A stretch of 64,000 nt of DNA from Delphinus delphis (GCF_949987515.2 NC_082698.1:33818070-33882069); one strand, 5' to 3'; counted from the stretch's first letter, positions 43,762 through 54,500 are shown. The notes: generated by a model from the letters alone, not told the origin. A program made the numbers and translations.

Positions 43762-46700
43762 CTGAATGAAGAGGATGAAAATGGAGATTGGTGGGATCAT
43801 GAGATATGAAGAAGTGAGAGACATGAATCAAATGTCTTTTCATCTTCTACCATCTTTTTAATTCTTAGCTTATCAACTGCTTTCAGGTATAATATTTTTA
43901 TTCAGAAAATACATACTTGTGCTTCTTTCTCACTTTGGAAGAAATAAAATTCCTGTCATATTCAGAGAAAGATTATACTCTTGCCAGATAAGAACCACCA
44001 ATCACAAATATAAATGTAAATGTGCTATGTCAGATGAAGGCTTAACTCCAGCCCAGACCCGTGGTCTCAAGGTTCTTAAAAGTTTAGGGAGAAAAAGAAA
44101 TTAGATCACTACAGATACACACTATCTTTATTCTTCAAATATTTAAACCTTGCCAATTAACAAAGTCTTCAGACATTTAAAAAATATGAATGCTAAATAG
44201 TGAATTAAGGATAAAGTTTCAAAATTATTAGACTGAATCCTTTTTTTATGCATTTTCCGGAGTAAGCTCACAAACATATACACACATAAATATGTGTAGC
44301 AAGTTACACAATCGTGGCAAAGAAAAAATGCAGAACTGGAAGAATGTTGCTAACTGGAAAGAGAGACAAATATAATTTACTTAAAATCTGGAGGAAATTT
44401 CTGGAAAATATTCCCATATTACATAGGAACCACTGTTTTTAAAGTCCCTGGTAAACTACCTTTGACCAAGAACCAAATAAGTTAGTAAATTTTTAATCCT
44501 GTTTTTGTCTAAAATGCACATAGACACTATGAAGAAATATTATGATATACTGCTAAAGTTTTTTTTCTAAAGCCAGACTATAGAATAATAGATTTACCAA
44601 GCTTACAACTATGTAACAAGTCACAAGATCAGATATTGAGAGGGAATCTGAAATTTATCGCTAAATTTTAAAAGGCACGCTGCTTTCAATTTCCCCACTC
44701 ATTATTGTTTCAAAAATATCTCATTTATTATAAACCGTATATAGACTGGCAAATGAAAAATTCAGCATTTGTCAGATAACTTTGGAGAAGACATCCAGAT
44801 TAGGACATCAAAAACAAATCTTTAGCTTTAAGTCAACAGAGCTTCTTTAAAAACTGAATTAGCCTTTACTTTTTATCACATATTGCGTAACAAGGTCATT
44901 GGAAGAAAGACTGTTAGAAAGTTTAAGCTGCCTTTCAAACAGGCTTGGATATTCTCTTACTGTTTTTATATTCATTTTAAGAGCTAGAAGTAGAGGGAAA
45001 ATAATTTTTTAACACTTTGATATTTAATTCTTCTAAAAAACAGTGCAAACAAGACTTAAAAGTGTTTATTTCCTTATATTTACCCTTGAGCTCTGCCTAG
45101 TTTTATTGTGGCTGTGTAAATAAAAGAAACAATTTTCTCCCAAAGATAACTGCTTAAGTCATTTACTGTCAATTACTTTATCTTTCCTGCGTTAATTAGA
45201 TAAACAACATATGGGGTTTATAAAACAATTAGCTGGGAGTTTTACTAGCCAGTGTGTGAAAACCCAAGCATAATTGATATAGGAACCGCATTAGGTGCTT
45301 TTAGCATTACTGCCGCCTGAACAACTCATCCTGAATTTCAGCAGGACTATTTGCCTTTTTAATCAAGGTGAAGAGGTTAAATAGTCCCTCAAATGACTTT
45401 TGCATACAACCTGTAACAGGCCTCGCATTGAGATAACATGATAAAAATATTTATTTCCATAGAAACAGAGCCATGTCAATACCTGTTTTAGTCTTCTCCA
45501 TTTAGCGCGTCGATTCTGAAACCAGGTTTTGACCTACAGGAAAGACAGAAAGAAAACTTGCCAAGAGCCCAGAATCCCGAGGGACCTGGGGAGGCGGGGA
45601 GAAGCCGTTCAGGAGCTGCTGAGCCAAACAGCGATCCAGGCGCGCCAAAGTTCCCTGTGGCTCCACTGTCTCCCTTTTGCCCCGCGACCCACGCCCCAGG
45701 AGCCTGCCTGCGCCCCGCGAGCGAGCTCACCTGCCTCTCGCTAAGCTGCAGCATCTTGGCCAGACGCTTCCTCTCGGGCGGGGAGAGGTATTTCTGGGTC
45801 TCAAACTTCTTCTCCAGCTCGATGGTCTGGTCGTTGGAGAACCTCACCTGGCCGCCTTTCCTTTTATGCAGAGGCCTCTGCAGGAAAGGGCTCCAGAGCA
45901 GGGGTTTGCCTGCGGGCAAAAGCGACGGTTAGTGAGGGCCGCTTCTTAGTGAGGGCCCTGAAGCGGCGTGGCCCACCCCGGCCCTGCCTGCACTGGGGAT
46001 GACAAAGAATGGGAGGGTAGGCTACGGGACACTCAAGCAGACACATTTACGTATACCCCCTGAGATGTGGACCCAACACGCTCCCACCAATACACATCAT
46101 ACCCACAGACACAGGAACATCCAAAGTCACACATCTACACGGCATGTGCACAAAGATCACACGTGTATGCTCAAAGACACACACCACCATCACATCCATG
46201 GCTAGATACAATCATTTTGATTCCCCAAAAGAACACCGACTCTAGGTTGAGCTTAAAATACCATGACCCTCTTTAATCAGTCGCTCTCAAAATTGATACA
46301 CAACTTTTTTAGTCTAGAGGGCCTGCAGAGAGGTCCTCTCCCTTGGTGAACCGCACTTTCCAAATATCCGTTAGGTTGGGGAAGAGTGGGCCTGTCACAC
46401 TAGCCAAGGCGTTGCTGCCAGGGTCCAGCGGCCTGGCTACAACGGAAGCCCTCCGGCCCAAGAGCAAGCTTCAGGGCGCGTGGAGCTTCCCATCCTGGCT
46501 GGAGGGCGCCGGGCCGCCTCTGATTTCACACCCGGCCGGTGGGGGCGGCCAGTTAGAGCCACCCCGTGGGCTATGGCAACATTTCCGTCAATGTGTTTCC
46601 TGTTGGTCTATCTCGAAAAACCCTTTGCTTCCTCCTGCACAGTCCCAGCAGTAACCCAAGGAAACCCAGGGCGCGCTCTGTGAAAACGTTTGCCCCCAGG

Positions 46701-48388
46701 CCCGGCCTGGCTGAGGGTCCCCCTCCGGCCCAGAAGGCAAACAGAGCCGCACCGGGCCTGCGCCATCAAACCCTCAGGAATGGAATCAAAAACACAATAA
46801 CTTTAAAAAAAAAAAAAAGAACTAAAATATAATCCCCCCCAAATCTCTCTAGCGATGAGAAAGGAAGGTGGAGAACTGAGTGAGGGACCACACCATAATA
46901 CTGATGACATTAAAATGTCAATTAATTAATGTTATTTGTCTCCAGGGTGCCTGCAGAGGCTGCCAATAACAGAGTAGATTTTGAAACCCTGGTGGCCCAA
47001 GGCAAGGAGCCCCGTTTCATTTAGCCGGGGGCACCAAGGGCCACCCGAGTGCAGATCACGGGTGGCTTATTTCCTAGGCCACTCACTGAGGGGACAAGTC
47101 CCGCAAACTCTATACGGCCAACGTGTCCGCGCTGCCCTTCCTATTCCAAAGACGTGTGGGTCAGTCCGTCCGTCTGTCCGTGGGTCTGCAGGCCTGCGCT
47201 AAATGCTTTTAAAGTTGGCGATGTTGTTTTTCGAGATTTTGCTTACGTCAGGATTCAGACTGGGGCAAAACAGCCTCAAAAAAAAAAAAAAAAAAAGGGA
47301 AGCAACTGGTTATTTTAGCTGCCATAAAGTCACATCCCACACAGAGGAAATGAACAATATCAGAAAAACGGATCCCGGCTATCAGAAGTCGAGTGTTTCC
47401 TGAATTTGTCTGTATTGAGGATGTCGATAAAATAATCAGCAGCGTGCACTACTCCGGGGGAAGGGTCTGCTTCATGCAGCCAGGAAAACACTTAACAGCT
47501 TCTGAAACCAGATTTACTCCTATCGAGAACTCAAGATTTCCTGTATGAACGGAAAGGGTCAGGCTCTTTCACTGCACAAGCTTGTTGAACCAGGTCCAGC
47601 CCCGTAACCACCCCGGCCCGGCAGCTATCCCTGCCCCGCGGGGGCGGCCCGGGCGCTTTGGCTCTCCCTTCCCAGTCCCTCCAGCTAAGGGAGCCCACCC
47701 GGGCGACACGCGACCCCAGGACTCCTCCAGCTGCCGGCCCCAGCGGCAGCGCCCGAGGTCCGGCCCGGGCCCGCGCGCCCCGACGCCTGCAAGGTGCAGG
47801 AAAACCAATCTGAGTCATGGTGCGGGCAGACTGGGCTGCCCGCCGCCGGGGCCCGCGCCTGCCGTCCCCCGCGCGCGCCCGACAGCCGCTTTTCAATCGC
47901 TTTTGCCACAACTTTCTGTTGCCTCCCCTCCGCCCCCGCCGCCTCCTGGGCGCTGCCACCTGCCGGGTGGCGCCTTTCTCGCCGCCGCCCGGGCTCGGCC
48001 CCGCCATGACCCCGGCCGCCTTACCCAGGGGGTCGTGGCGGAGCAGGGCGTGCGTGTAGTCGTTCACCGACCGCGGGAAGGGGTACAGAGGGCCCCCGAA
48101 GCCGCCGGGTCCGTAGGCGGCGGCCAGCGCGGCGGCGGAGTGGTGCGAGAAGGCGGGGTGGATCGGCGTGGGCTCGTATACCGGGGTCCGGTAGGAGGAC
48201 ACGAGGCTGGTGAAGGAGGAGTTGGGGGACGGCAGCGTGGGCGTGGGGGTGGGCGCGGCGGGCCCGCGACCCAGGATGTCCTCGATGTAGAAGGGCGTCG
48301 GGTGCGCTGGCTGCAGCAGCGGCGTGGGCGCGTACAGCGGCACCCCCAAGGCGCCCGCTGCCGCCGGTCCGGGGTGCGGGTACTGCAT
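43549..48388 (-). CDS. HHEX: HHEX homeodomain transcription factor, four coding exons
   Basis: Joining 48388-48025, 45909-45731, 45533-45483 and 43761-43549 gives one frame of 268 codons plus TGA. The product matches HHEX/PRH almost throughout; human HHEX has 270 residues. Residues 1-137 are the proline-rich repression domain. In it, YAPTPLL (19-25) fits the eIF4E-binding YxxxxL-phi motif and FYIEDIL (33-39) fits an eh1-like Groucho/TLE motif. Residues 138-197 are the homeodomain, with the recognition-helix core WFQNRR at 185-190 and Asn51 at residue 188. Residues 199-268 form the acidic tail, rich in Glu, Asp and Ser. All introns obey GT-AG. HHEX is a nuclear, mainly repressive factor needed for liver, ventral pancreas, thyroid, forebrain and blood/endothelial development. 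Against the human protein as I know it there is one extra Ala near the start, and the tail lacks a Leu-Pro pair and one Ser. The gene looks intact and functional. Confidence 0.98.
43762..45482 (-). other. HHEX: HHEX intron 3
   Basis: This is a 1.7-kb AT-rich intron without recognisable SINE or LINE. The part next to exon 3 (about 45,060-45,480) holds homeodomain cores (TTAATTAG, CAATTAGC), a FOX-like ATAAACAA and GATA-like AGATAAAC. It may be a conserved intronic element. Confidence 0.9.
45483..45533 (-). CDS. HHEX: HHEX coding exon 3 (recognition helix microexon)
   Basis: This 51-nt exon in phase 0 encodes 17 residues, VKTWFQNRRAKWRRLKQ (182-198), the DNA-recognition helix. It is flanked by a TAG acceptor (45536-45534) and a GTATTG donor (45482-45477). 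It is too short to show up as an open reading frame and was found by reading the splice sites and the diagnostic WFQNRR. Confidence 0.97.
45534..45730 (-). other. HHEX: HHEX intron 2
   Basis: This 197-bp intron separates the homeodomain exons, with a GTGAGC donor and a TAG acceptor. It is GC-rich near exon 2. No repeats were seen. Confidence 0.93.
45731..45909 (-). CDS. HHEX: HHEX coding exon 2 (first two thirds of homeodomain)
   Basis: The acceptor CAG ends at 45910 and the donor GTGAGC starts at 45730. The 179-nt exon completes Gly122 and runs to Gln181, covering the PLLWSPF linker, the homeodomain N-terminal arm (KRKGGQVRF) and helices 1 and 2. An open reading frame continues past the donor into intron 2, but the homology stops exactly at the GT. 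Confidence 0.97.
45910..48024 (-). other. HHEX: HHEX intron 1
   Basis: This is a 2.1-kb intron. Its 5' part (47,560-48,024) is still CpG island. A cluster of GATA and ETS cores lies at about 47,340-47,560. The palindrome ATTAATTAAT, a potential homeodomain site, lies at 46921-46930. An imperfect CA-rich stretch lies at 46,060-46,200. I recognised no interspersed repeat, which is unusual against the dense repeats outside the gene. Confidence 0.9.
47340..47560. promoter_or_regulatory. Candidate intronic blood/endothelial enhancer (GATA/ETS cluster)
   Basis: In about 220 bp there are GATA cores at 47358-47361 (-), 47380-47383 (-), 47426-47429 (+) and 47521-47524 (-), with GGAA ETS cores at 47346-47349 (+), 47397-47400 (-), 47483-47486 (+), 47538-47541 (-) and 47551-47554 (+). 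The block lies about 0.85-1.05 kb downstream of the start codon in intron 1. As I recall, mouse Hhex has a +1 kb enhancer of Ets/Ets/Gata type active in blood and endothelium. Position and motif content fit, but orthology is inferred. Confidence 0.5.
48025..48388 (-). CDS. HHEX: HHEX coding exon 1
   Basis: The ATG at 48388-48386 opens the MQYPHPGP N-terminus of HHEX. The exon encodes residues 1-121 and the first base of Gly122. It ends at a GTAAGG donor (48024-48019). It encodes the whole proline-rich N-terminal repression domain apart from its last residues, including the eIF4E-binding-like and eh1-like motifs. It lies inside the CpG island. Compared with human, an extra Ala sits in the Ala-Gly stretch around residues 9-13. 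The start is set by homology; the upstream sequence is GC-rich 5' UTR. Confidence 0.97.
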
Positions 48389-48429
48389 GGCTCCGCCGCG
48401 CTCCGGGCCCTCGGAGAGCTGCCGCCCGC

Positions 48430-48620
48430 GCCGCGGCGCTACATTTATCCGCGCTCCGCGCTCCCGGCTATAGGCTCTGCCGACTGCGGGGTGGGGCCGC
48501 GCTCTCTGGCCCCCTCCTGCCGCTGGGCCCTGCGTCCAATGGCGCGGAGCCCCCGGAGCCGTCTCCCGCCCCCACTCTTGGCCCGCCCCCGCCGGCCGAG
48601 GTCCCCGCCCCTGGGACGCG
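48430..48620 (-). promoter_or_regulatory. HHEX: HHEX proximal promoter
   Basis: Upstream of the ATG on the minus strand lie an ATAAAT TATA-like box (48448-48443), a CTATAG element (48473-48468), an inverted CCAAT box (ATTGG, 48540-48536) and at least three GC boxes (48564-48573, 48581-48590, 48603-48612). If the ATAAAT acts as a TATA box, transcription would start near 48,415-48,420. The exact start site cannot be fixed from sequence alone. Confidence 0.7.
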
Positions 48621-49480
48621 CTTGCTCCCAGGCTCTTAGGACCCTAAGCCCGGCTGTACCCTCGCCGCCGACGCTCGGGGCTCCAGGCACCCTGCCCCGG
48701 GACGCCCTCGAAGGAAGCCCAGGGCCGCGTCCGTCAGGCGAGGCGCGAGGCAAGCAGCTGCCTGGAAGGCGGCCTCAAGCGGCCCTAGCCCCGGCGGCGA
48801 GGCATCTCCGCCGAAACTCGGGGGCACTGGTCCAGGCCCGGGACCGGGGAGGCGGTAGCCGGCCCGGGCAAAGGGCGACTGGACTCGGGGCCCGCAGGCG
48901 TAAAGGCCCCTGGTCGGGCCGCGCCTTCGCAGGCCTGAGAGCACCCTCCGTGGTCAGCGCGCTCCCTGGAGTAACGGTAGCATTGGCTGTTGCCCTGGGC
49001 GTCTCGGGAGTGCTCGTAGCGGGAGAGAGTGCCCTGGGTTCCTGGGGCAACTCCAAGGAGAGAGATCCACGGCCCTTGCCTGCGTCCCAGCGTGGTAAGG
49101 ACGATTAGACTTAAGGTGCTGCGGACTCTTGCTCTCTAGCCCGTTTCATCTGTGGGCTCCGGGACTCAGCCACTTCCCCGGGGACGCTGGCAGAAGTCCC
49201 TTCGGGCAGGAATCAAGGGAAGGCCTGGATCCTACGGCGCCAGGCAGAAGCTGTGCAGTCTTCTCTGACCCAGTGGGGGCTGCTCCCTGTCCCCTATCCC
49301 CGGGTCCTGGGGGATCGCAGCTGCGCGCAGCCCCGCTTTCCCTTTTTGCACGTGTTTGCTATTGAAGCTGTGACGCGCTACCCGGTGTGGCCTCAGCTCT
49401 GTGCGGCTCCACTCGCCTGCGGGGCAAGGGGGCATTCTCTTGATTGACGCCCTCCTGCGGCCGTCACACCTCGCGGTGAG

Positions 49481-49655
49481 CGGTTTCTGCCAAGATCCTC
49501 CATTAATGGTGGAAATGAAAAAACTTCCCGGCTTTTTCTATTGAGAATTTTTATTTACGTCTTGGGATTATTTCTCCGACTGCAGTGGGAAGGCAGTAGG
49601 AAGAGTGGGCTGGAAGCCGGATGGCCTGAGTTCAAGTTTCAGTCCGCACTTTTTT
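49481..49655. other. HHEX upstream flank
   Basis: Unique sequence at the end of the CpG island. The palindrome CCATTAATGG (49500-49509) is a possible homeodomain site. Confidence 0.45.
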
Positions 49656-49659
49656 TGTT

Positions 49660-49930
49660 GAGCAACTACTGTGTGCCAGCAGTGAACAGAACAGATGTAG
49701 TTCCTGTCCTCGCAGTGGCAGGAAACAAATTTTAATACACTGACTTATATATGTGCTAGGAAGGAGAAGTACGTGATAACCTGAAACCTTATAACAAGCG
49801 GACACCACCTAGTTGGGTGAGGGAGATGTGTTAAGGAAGAGAAAGTGTTCCTCAAGGAAGTGATGTTTGAAAAATGAGTAGGTGTCTAGGAGCCTAGAGA
49901 GGAACTAACATTTCAAGTCCAGGGAATAAC
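49660..49930. repeat. Old interspersed repeat, family not named
   Basis: AGCAACTACTGTGTGCCAGC, TAGTTCCTGTCCTCGCAGTG and CTCAAGGAAGTGATGTTTGA match the type seen at 11.3 and 36.9 kb. Confidence 0.55.
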
Positions 49931-50715
49931 ATGTGAGTGTCCTCAATACAACTTTTCAAGTCACCCTCCCTGAGCTTTTCTCATCTGAAACAATTAGGGC
50001 TTAACCTAAAGGTTTCTGACCTTTTTGGGTTGGGGTCATAGGCGTCTTTCAAAATCTGACGATGTTTCAGTTAAAACGTTGGGAGAAGGTAAGAATATTT
50101 GTGCCTTTATTATACAAACTATCTCTGGAAGGATACACAAAAACCTAATAACATTTGCTGTCTGTGAAGGGAGAGGTGGAGATGGAGGGAGAATGTACTG
50201 TACACTTTGTGACTCTTTGGAGAATTGAACTGTGTGGATGTGTGACCTATTCATCGTGTAAGTAGGTCCTTGAAGCCGTGGCTGATTCTAGGTCTGGGGC
50301 AGGACATGTACAAGGTGAGCTCCAGGTATCTTGTGCCAGAAACCACAGACAGAAAACAGGAACCGGCTTGAAGGGTTTTCCATTGGCCAAATTTAGGGTA
50401 ATTTAAGCATCAAAACTATGGATTAGAAGAGTTCATAGTATTACTGTTCACAGTGATACTCAGAGAGAGAAAGGGATGGTAGATAGTAAGGCTGGAAGAA
50501 TGCTAGCTAACAAATGTAGAAACATTGATAAAATCAGAAAATGTATTAATTCATTCAAGAATCATCCAGAACCATCAAGTGAAACATTGTTGAGGATGAG
50601 GATTTTCACAAGGTCTCATAGTATCGCCCCAATTGATTGGATTCTGGATTTTTTTTAAGCTCTGAAAGACATTTAGGGGGATAATAGGGAAAAATTGAAT
50701 AGGGATTGTATGTTA
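49931..50715. other. Unassigned upstream sequence
   Basis: There is no gene. Parts near 50,080-50,260 resemble an old L1 3' end. Confidence 0.4.
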
Positions 50716-50719
50716 GATG

Positions 50720-51015
50720 ACATTATTATATTAATGTTTATTGTTTTAGGAGTGATATTGGTATTGTGGGTGAAATGTCCTTATTCTGGGAGGTACAAGC
50801 TAAGGTATTTGGGTGTGAAGGGTCATGAAATCTGCAACTTACTTTCAAATTGATACACATACACAAATATATACATATGTGTATATGTATGTACACAAAG
50901 AGGGAGATAAACAAAATTAGAAAATTTATTTATTTGTGAATTTAAGTGAAGAGCATACAGATGTTCATTGTACTAGTTTCAGCTTCTCTGTAGGTTTGAA
51001 ATTTTTTAATATAAA
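50720..51015 (+). mobile_element. Old L1 3' end
   Basis: CTGCAACTTACTTTCAAATT, a TATATAC-rich stretch, then TGTACTAGTTTCAGCTTCTC and GTTTGAAATTTTTTAATATA. Confidence 0.75.
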
Positions 51016-51122
51016 AACTTTAAAAATAAGTATGAATCTATACGTTAAAAAATAAAAACACTGTTTTGGTTTTTTTTTAAAGCTAAAAATTATTTGAATT
51101 ATTATTAAGTCTGCATACAAGT

Positions 51123-51374
51123 TCACGTAGTGCATTCCTCCTGGAAACCATCTGTGGAGGGCCGTTTGCGAATCATCGGTCTCTCTGGGGTCTGGTCTGA
51201 TGTCGTGCCCCCTCCACCAGCCATAATTCTCCTCACATGGCCTGATGGAGAATTCAGGAAGGTGCTGGGAGACTGAAAGTGAAGTGTATTCTTCTGTGTA
51301 TCAAGGACAGAGACGGGATTTGGGGACAAAGAAAGGACAGTTGTTATGTTAAAGGACTTCAGAAGTTATGTCTG
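51123..51374 (-). other. Unidentified open frame, about 80 codons
   Basis: On the minus strand a stop-to-stop frame ends at TAG/TGA-side position 51123. It lies in repeat-free DNA and reads with a protein-like, non-repetitive composition (SPNPVSVLDTQ ... SGHVRRIMAGGGG ... ERPMIRKRPSTDG ... EECTT). There is no ATG at its beginning; the first Met is internal. I do not recognise it. It may be an exon or processed-pseudogene remnant, or chance. Confidence 0.25.
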
Positions 51375-52680
51375 TTTTAAACTAAGCAGGTAACTGTGGT
51401 TATTATTTTCTCACAAAATGTTTCTCTCTCATCTTTTTCTCCTTTTTCCTGCCCCTTCTACCTAGCAAGTAATTGAGATGATTACTCCAACTCATTTAAT
51501 GCCCTTACAGTAAATCACTGGCCAGCCTTCATTCTCCATCTTCATAAATAGTATGAGTTTATAGTTTATTCTGTGCATGACTCGGCCACCAGTCAAAAAG
51601 ATCTAAGTCTACAAACATTCCAAAAGTATATACTAAAATACTAGGGAAATAATCAATATAGGAAAAGGAAGCATCATTCCTTTCTTTGATTTAGGCCCAT
51701 CACCTCACAGACCCTGTGAGGTGATGGGGATCTTATAAGGCTTTGGTGTAACATTCCAACTCAGCTACATAATCCTAACGAGCAAATTGAAGCCCTTAAT
51801 TCTGTTAAGCTATATAACACCACCTCTTCTAAATCCAATCGTCAGACATGTTCATTTCGCTATAGTTAAAAAAAAATTACAGCCACATTTGTGAATGTCA
51901 CATTCATTGAACTACATAATTTTTAATATCACTTGTGTAGGTTTTATAGTTTGTTTTATTGTTTTAAAAGTCATCTGGGGCTCTAAAAGAACTAGATTTT
52001 CCCAAAGTTGTCCTTAAAATTTTTTTTCACCCAGTCAGAACTAATAAAACAAAACTGTTGTAGCTATTTAATTCAGAATCTCTTGGAGTTTCAATATTTT
52101 TTCTCTGCTGGATACTAAAACCAATAAAGCTACATGAGATTTTAATTATATTCTGAATTAAAGAAGACTCTCTTTAAAAATTTGGCACCATTTATTTTAG
52201 TCACTACTATTGTGCAAGATACCAAACTTTGTAAGAAGGGAATGTGGTTCTCACCTCTAGTTTATCTAGTAGGAGTTTAGGTAAATTTTTTGCAACTTAT
52301 TTTCAGTAATTAAATGTACATAGAAGTAAAAGTTCAAATGAGCTATAGCTTGAGAGCATGGATTGATTTTATAATAACATTTAATTCTATTTCATTGTAT
52401 TTTATTTAAAATTTGACAAAATCTAATTAATTAGTGTTTTAGGGTTTTACTAACTTACAAGATGCTACTGTGATCAAAAGAAATATCTTGTCATGTCATG
52501 AATGGGATCAGAGCTCTGGAAAACACAGGCAGTAGTCATCACGATGTTGCTTCAGTGGTGTTCACATTTTACATACTGTAATGTACTTTACATAACACTG
52601 TAATGTGGGTAGATTTTAGCAACCACTGAGCTTTGGGTGGAGCTTATGATATTTATTTGCTCAATTTAAAAAAGTGATGA
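51375..52680. other. Mostly repeat-free upstream block with a perfect hairpin
   Basis: About 1.3 kb without recognisable transposons. It contains a perfect hairpin at 51696-51728. Confidence 0.5.
51696..51728. repeat. Perfect inverted repeat, 15-bp arms, 3-nt loop
   Basis: CCCATCACCTCACAG (51696-51710), loop ACC, CTGTGAGGTGATGGG (51714-51728). The arms are exact reverse complements. Confidence 0.98.
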
Positions 52681-52684
52681 AGAA

Positions 52685-53770
52685 CTCAATAACAAAAAGA
52701 CAGAGGACCCTATTTTTTAAATGAGCAAAAGATCTGAATAGACATTTCTCCAGAGAAGATACGCAAATGGTCAATAAGCATGTGAAAAAACGTTCAATAC
52801 CATTAGACATCAGGGAAACGAAAATCAAAACCATAAGTAGATACCACTTTATACCTCCTAGGATAACTATAATAATTTCTTTTTAAAAAAACAAAATAGG
52901 GACTTCCATGGCGGCCCAGTGGTTGGGTCTCTGCACTTCCACTGCAGGGGGGACAGGTTCGATCCCTGGTCCGTAAACTAAGATCCCACATTCTGTGCAG
53001 TGTGGCCAAAAAGAAAACAAAAAAAAGAAAAGAATGACTCTAAATGGGAATTCCCTGGCGGTCCAGTGGTTAGGACTCCACGGCCAACAATAAATTTAAA
53101 AAACAAAATAATGAATGTTGGTAAGAATGTGTAGATTTAGAACCCTTGTACATTGCTGGTGGCAATGTAAAATGAAGCAGCTGCTTTGGAAAACACTGTG
53201 GCAGTTCCTAAAAAGGTTAAACATAGAGTTACCATATGACCCAGTAATTCCACTCCTAGGTGTATACCCAAGAAATGAAAACATTTATCCATACAAAAAC
53301 TTGTACACAAATGTTCATAGTAGAATTATTCATGATAGCCAAAAAGTGGAAACAGTTCAAATGTCCATCCACTGATAAACGAATAAATAAAATGTACATC
53401 CAAGCAATGGAATATGATTCGGTAATAAAAAGGTATGAAGTACTGACACGTGCTACAACATAGGTGAACTTAAACATTTTGCTAAGTGAAAGAAGCCAGA
53501 CACAAAAGGCCACATATTAGATGATTCCATTTATATGAAATGTCCAGAAAAGGCAAATCTATAGAGACAGAAAGTAGATTAGTGGTTGCCTAGGGCTAAG
53601 GAAGTTGGGGATAAATGAAGAGTGGACTGCTAATGGGTACAGAGTTTCTTTCTGAGGTAATGAAAATGTTCTACAAGTTATTGTAGTGATGGTTACACAA
53701 CTTTGAGAGTATCCAGAAAAGAAAAATATTTAATGGGTGAATTATATGGTGTGAATTATATCTAAGTAGA
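52685..53770 (+). mobile_element. Old L1, ORF2 end and 3' UTR, with SINEs inside
   Basis: AATAGACATTTCTCCAGAGA, TACCATATGACCCAGTAATT, AATGTCCATCCACTGATAAA and the 3' UTR with TAGGGCTAAGGAAGTTGGGG. Frame broken. Confidence 0.88.
52899..53097 (+). mobile_element. Two short tRNA-SINEs, the second internally deleted
   Basis: The first (GGGACTTCCATGGCGGCCCA to GTGTGGCCAAAAAG) ends near 53,025. A second head (GGAATTCCCTGGCGGTCCAG, 53048-53067) jumps from GGACTCC straight to CGGCCAAC, losing the middle. Copies of AACAAAATA on both sides (about 52890, 53101) bound the pair. Confidence 0.85.
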
Positions 53771-54235
53771 GCTGTTGTTATTTTTTTAATGATGAAAGGA
53801 CGTCACATGAATAATAATTTTAACAAAGGCTACAATGTCAGAAGTGATATTTTGACATGTAATCCAAATCTGTGGATATTCATCTAAACTCCCAGGCAAC
53901 AATCCTTGAGAAAGAACCAGAAATGATGAACCAGGACTCTTGCTGTGTGGACCATGGACCCTTTCTATTCAGCACACCAACCTACTTCCCTGGATCCTGT
54001 GTTCCTTCATTTGCATTTTTTCACCAGGCAGGTGTCCTTCTTTCTAATCACCCCCTAGAAAGGAGAGGAAGAAGAAGTTTATTACCAAGGAACCGAATGT
54101 CCGAAGAAAAATTTAAATCCAGTTTAGATTCTGGTCCTGATTTTTTAATTTTCATGAAATCATTTGAGATCTTATGGGCATAAAATTCCCCTGTCCTTAA
54201 CTCTAAGGAGCACGCTAAAGATTCTATTCTAAAGA
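53771..54235. other. Unique sequence
   Basis: There is no gene. A 103-codon plus-strand frame (53872-54183) has no known motif and I do not treat it as a gene. Confidence 0.4.
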
Positions 54236-54239
54236 CAAA

Positions 54240-54500
54240 CATGGTTACGAAGGGGGAAAGGGGGGGTGGATGAACTGGGATTGACATACACACGCTACTA
54301 TATATAAAATAGATAACTAATAAGAACCTACTCTATAGCACAGGGAACTCTACTCAATACTCTGTAATGACCTATATGGGAAAAGAATCTAAAAAAAAGT
54401 GGATATATGTATATGTATAACTGATTCACTTTACAATACAGCAGAAACTAACAACATTTTAAAGCAACTCTACTCCAATAAAAATGTTTAAAAAATAGTT
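54240..54500 (+). mobile_element. L1 3' end, 5'-truncated
   Basis: GGGATTGACATACACACGCT, ATAGCACAGGGAACTCTACT, AACTGATTCACTTTACAATA and CTCTACTCCAATAAAAATGT. Confidence 0.9.

Larger units (their letters stand above)
47560..49480. other. CpG island over HHEX exon 1 and promoter
   Basis: CpG dinucleotides and overall G+C are very dense from intron 1 through exon 1 to about 1 kb upstream of the promoter, falling off near 49,480. This is typical of a developmental homeobox gene. Long open frames on the opposite strand here come from the low frequency of stop codons in GC-rich DNA. Confidence 0.93.

Noticed and set aside
45488..45919. Single 143-codon minus-strand frame as the HHEX product
   Set aside because: It reads through the GTGAGC donor of exon 2 into intron 2. 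Homeodomain homology continues only when exon 3 at 45533-45483 is spliced in.
47582..49108. 508-codon plus-strand open frame opposite HHEX exon 1
   Set aside because: It is antisense to the HHEX CpG island. GC-rich DNA has few stop codons, the translation is Pro/Arg/Gly-biased without domains, and it overlaps the real exon.
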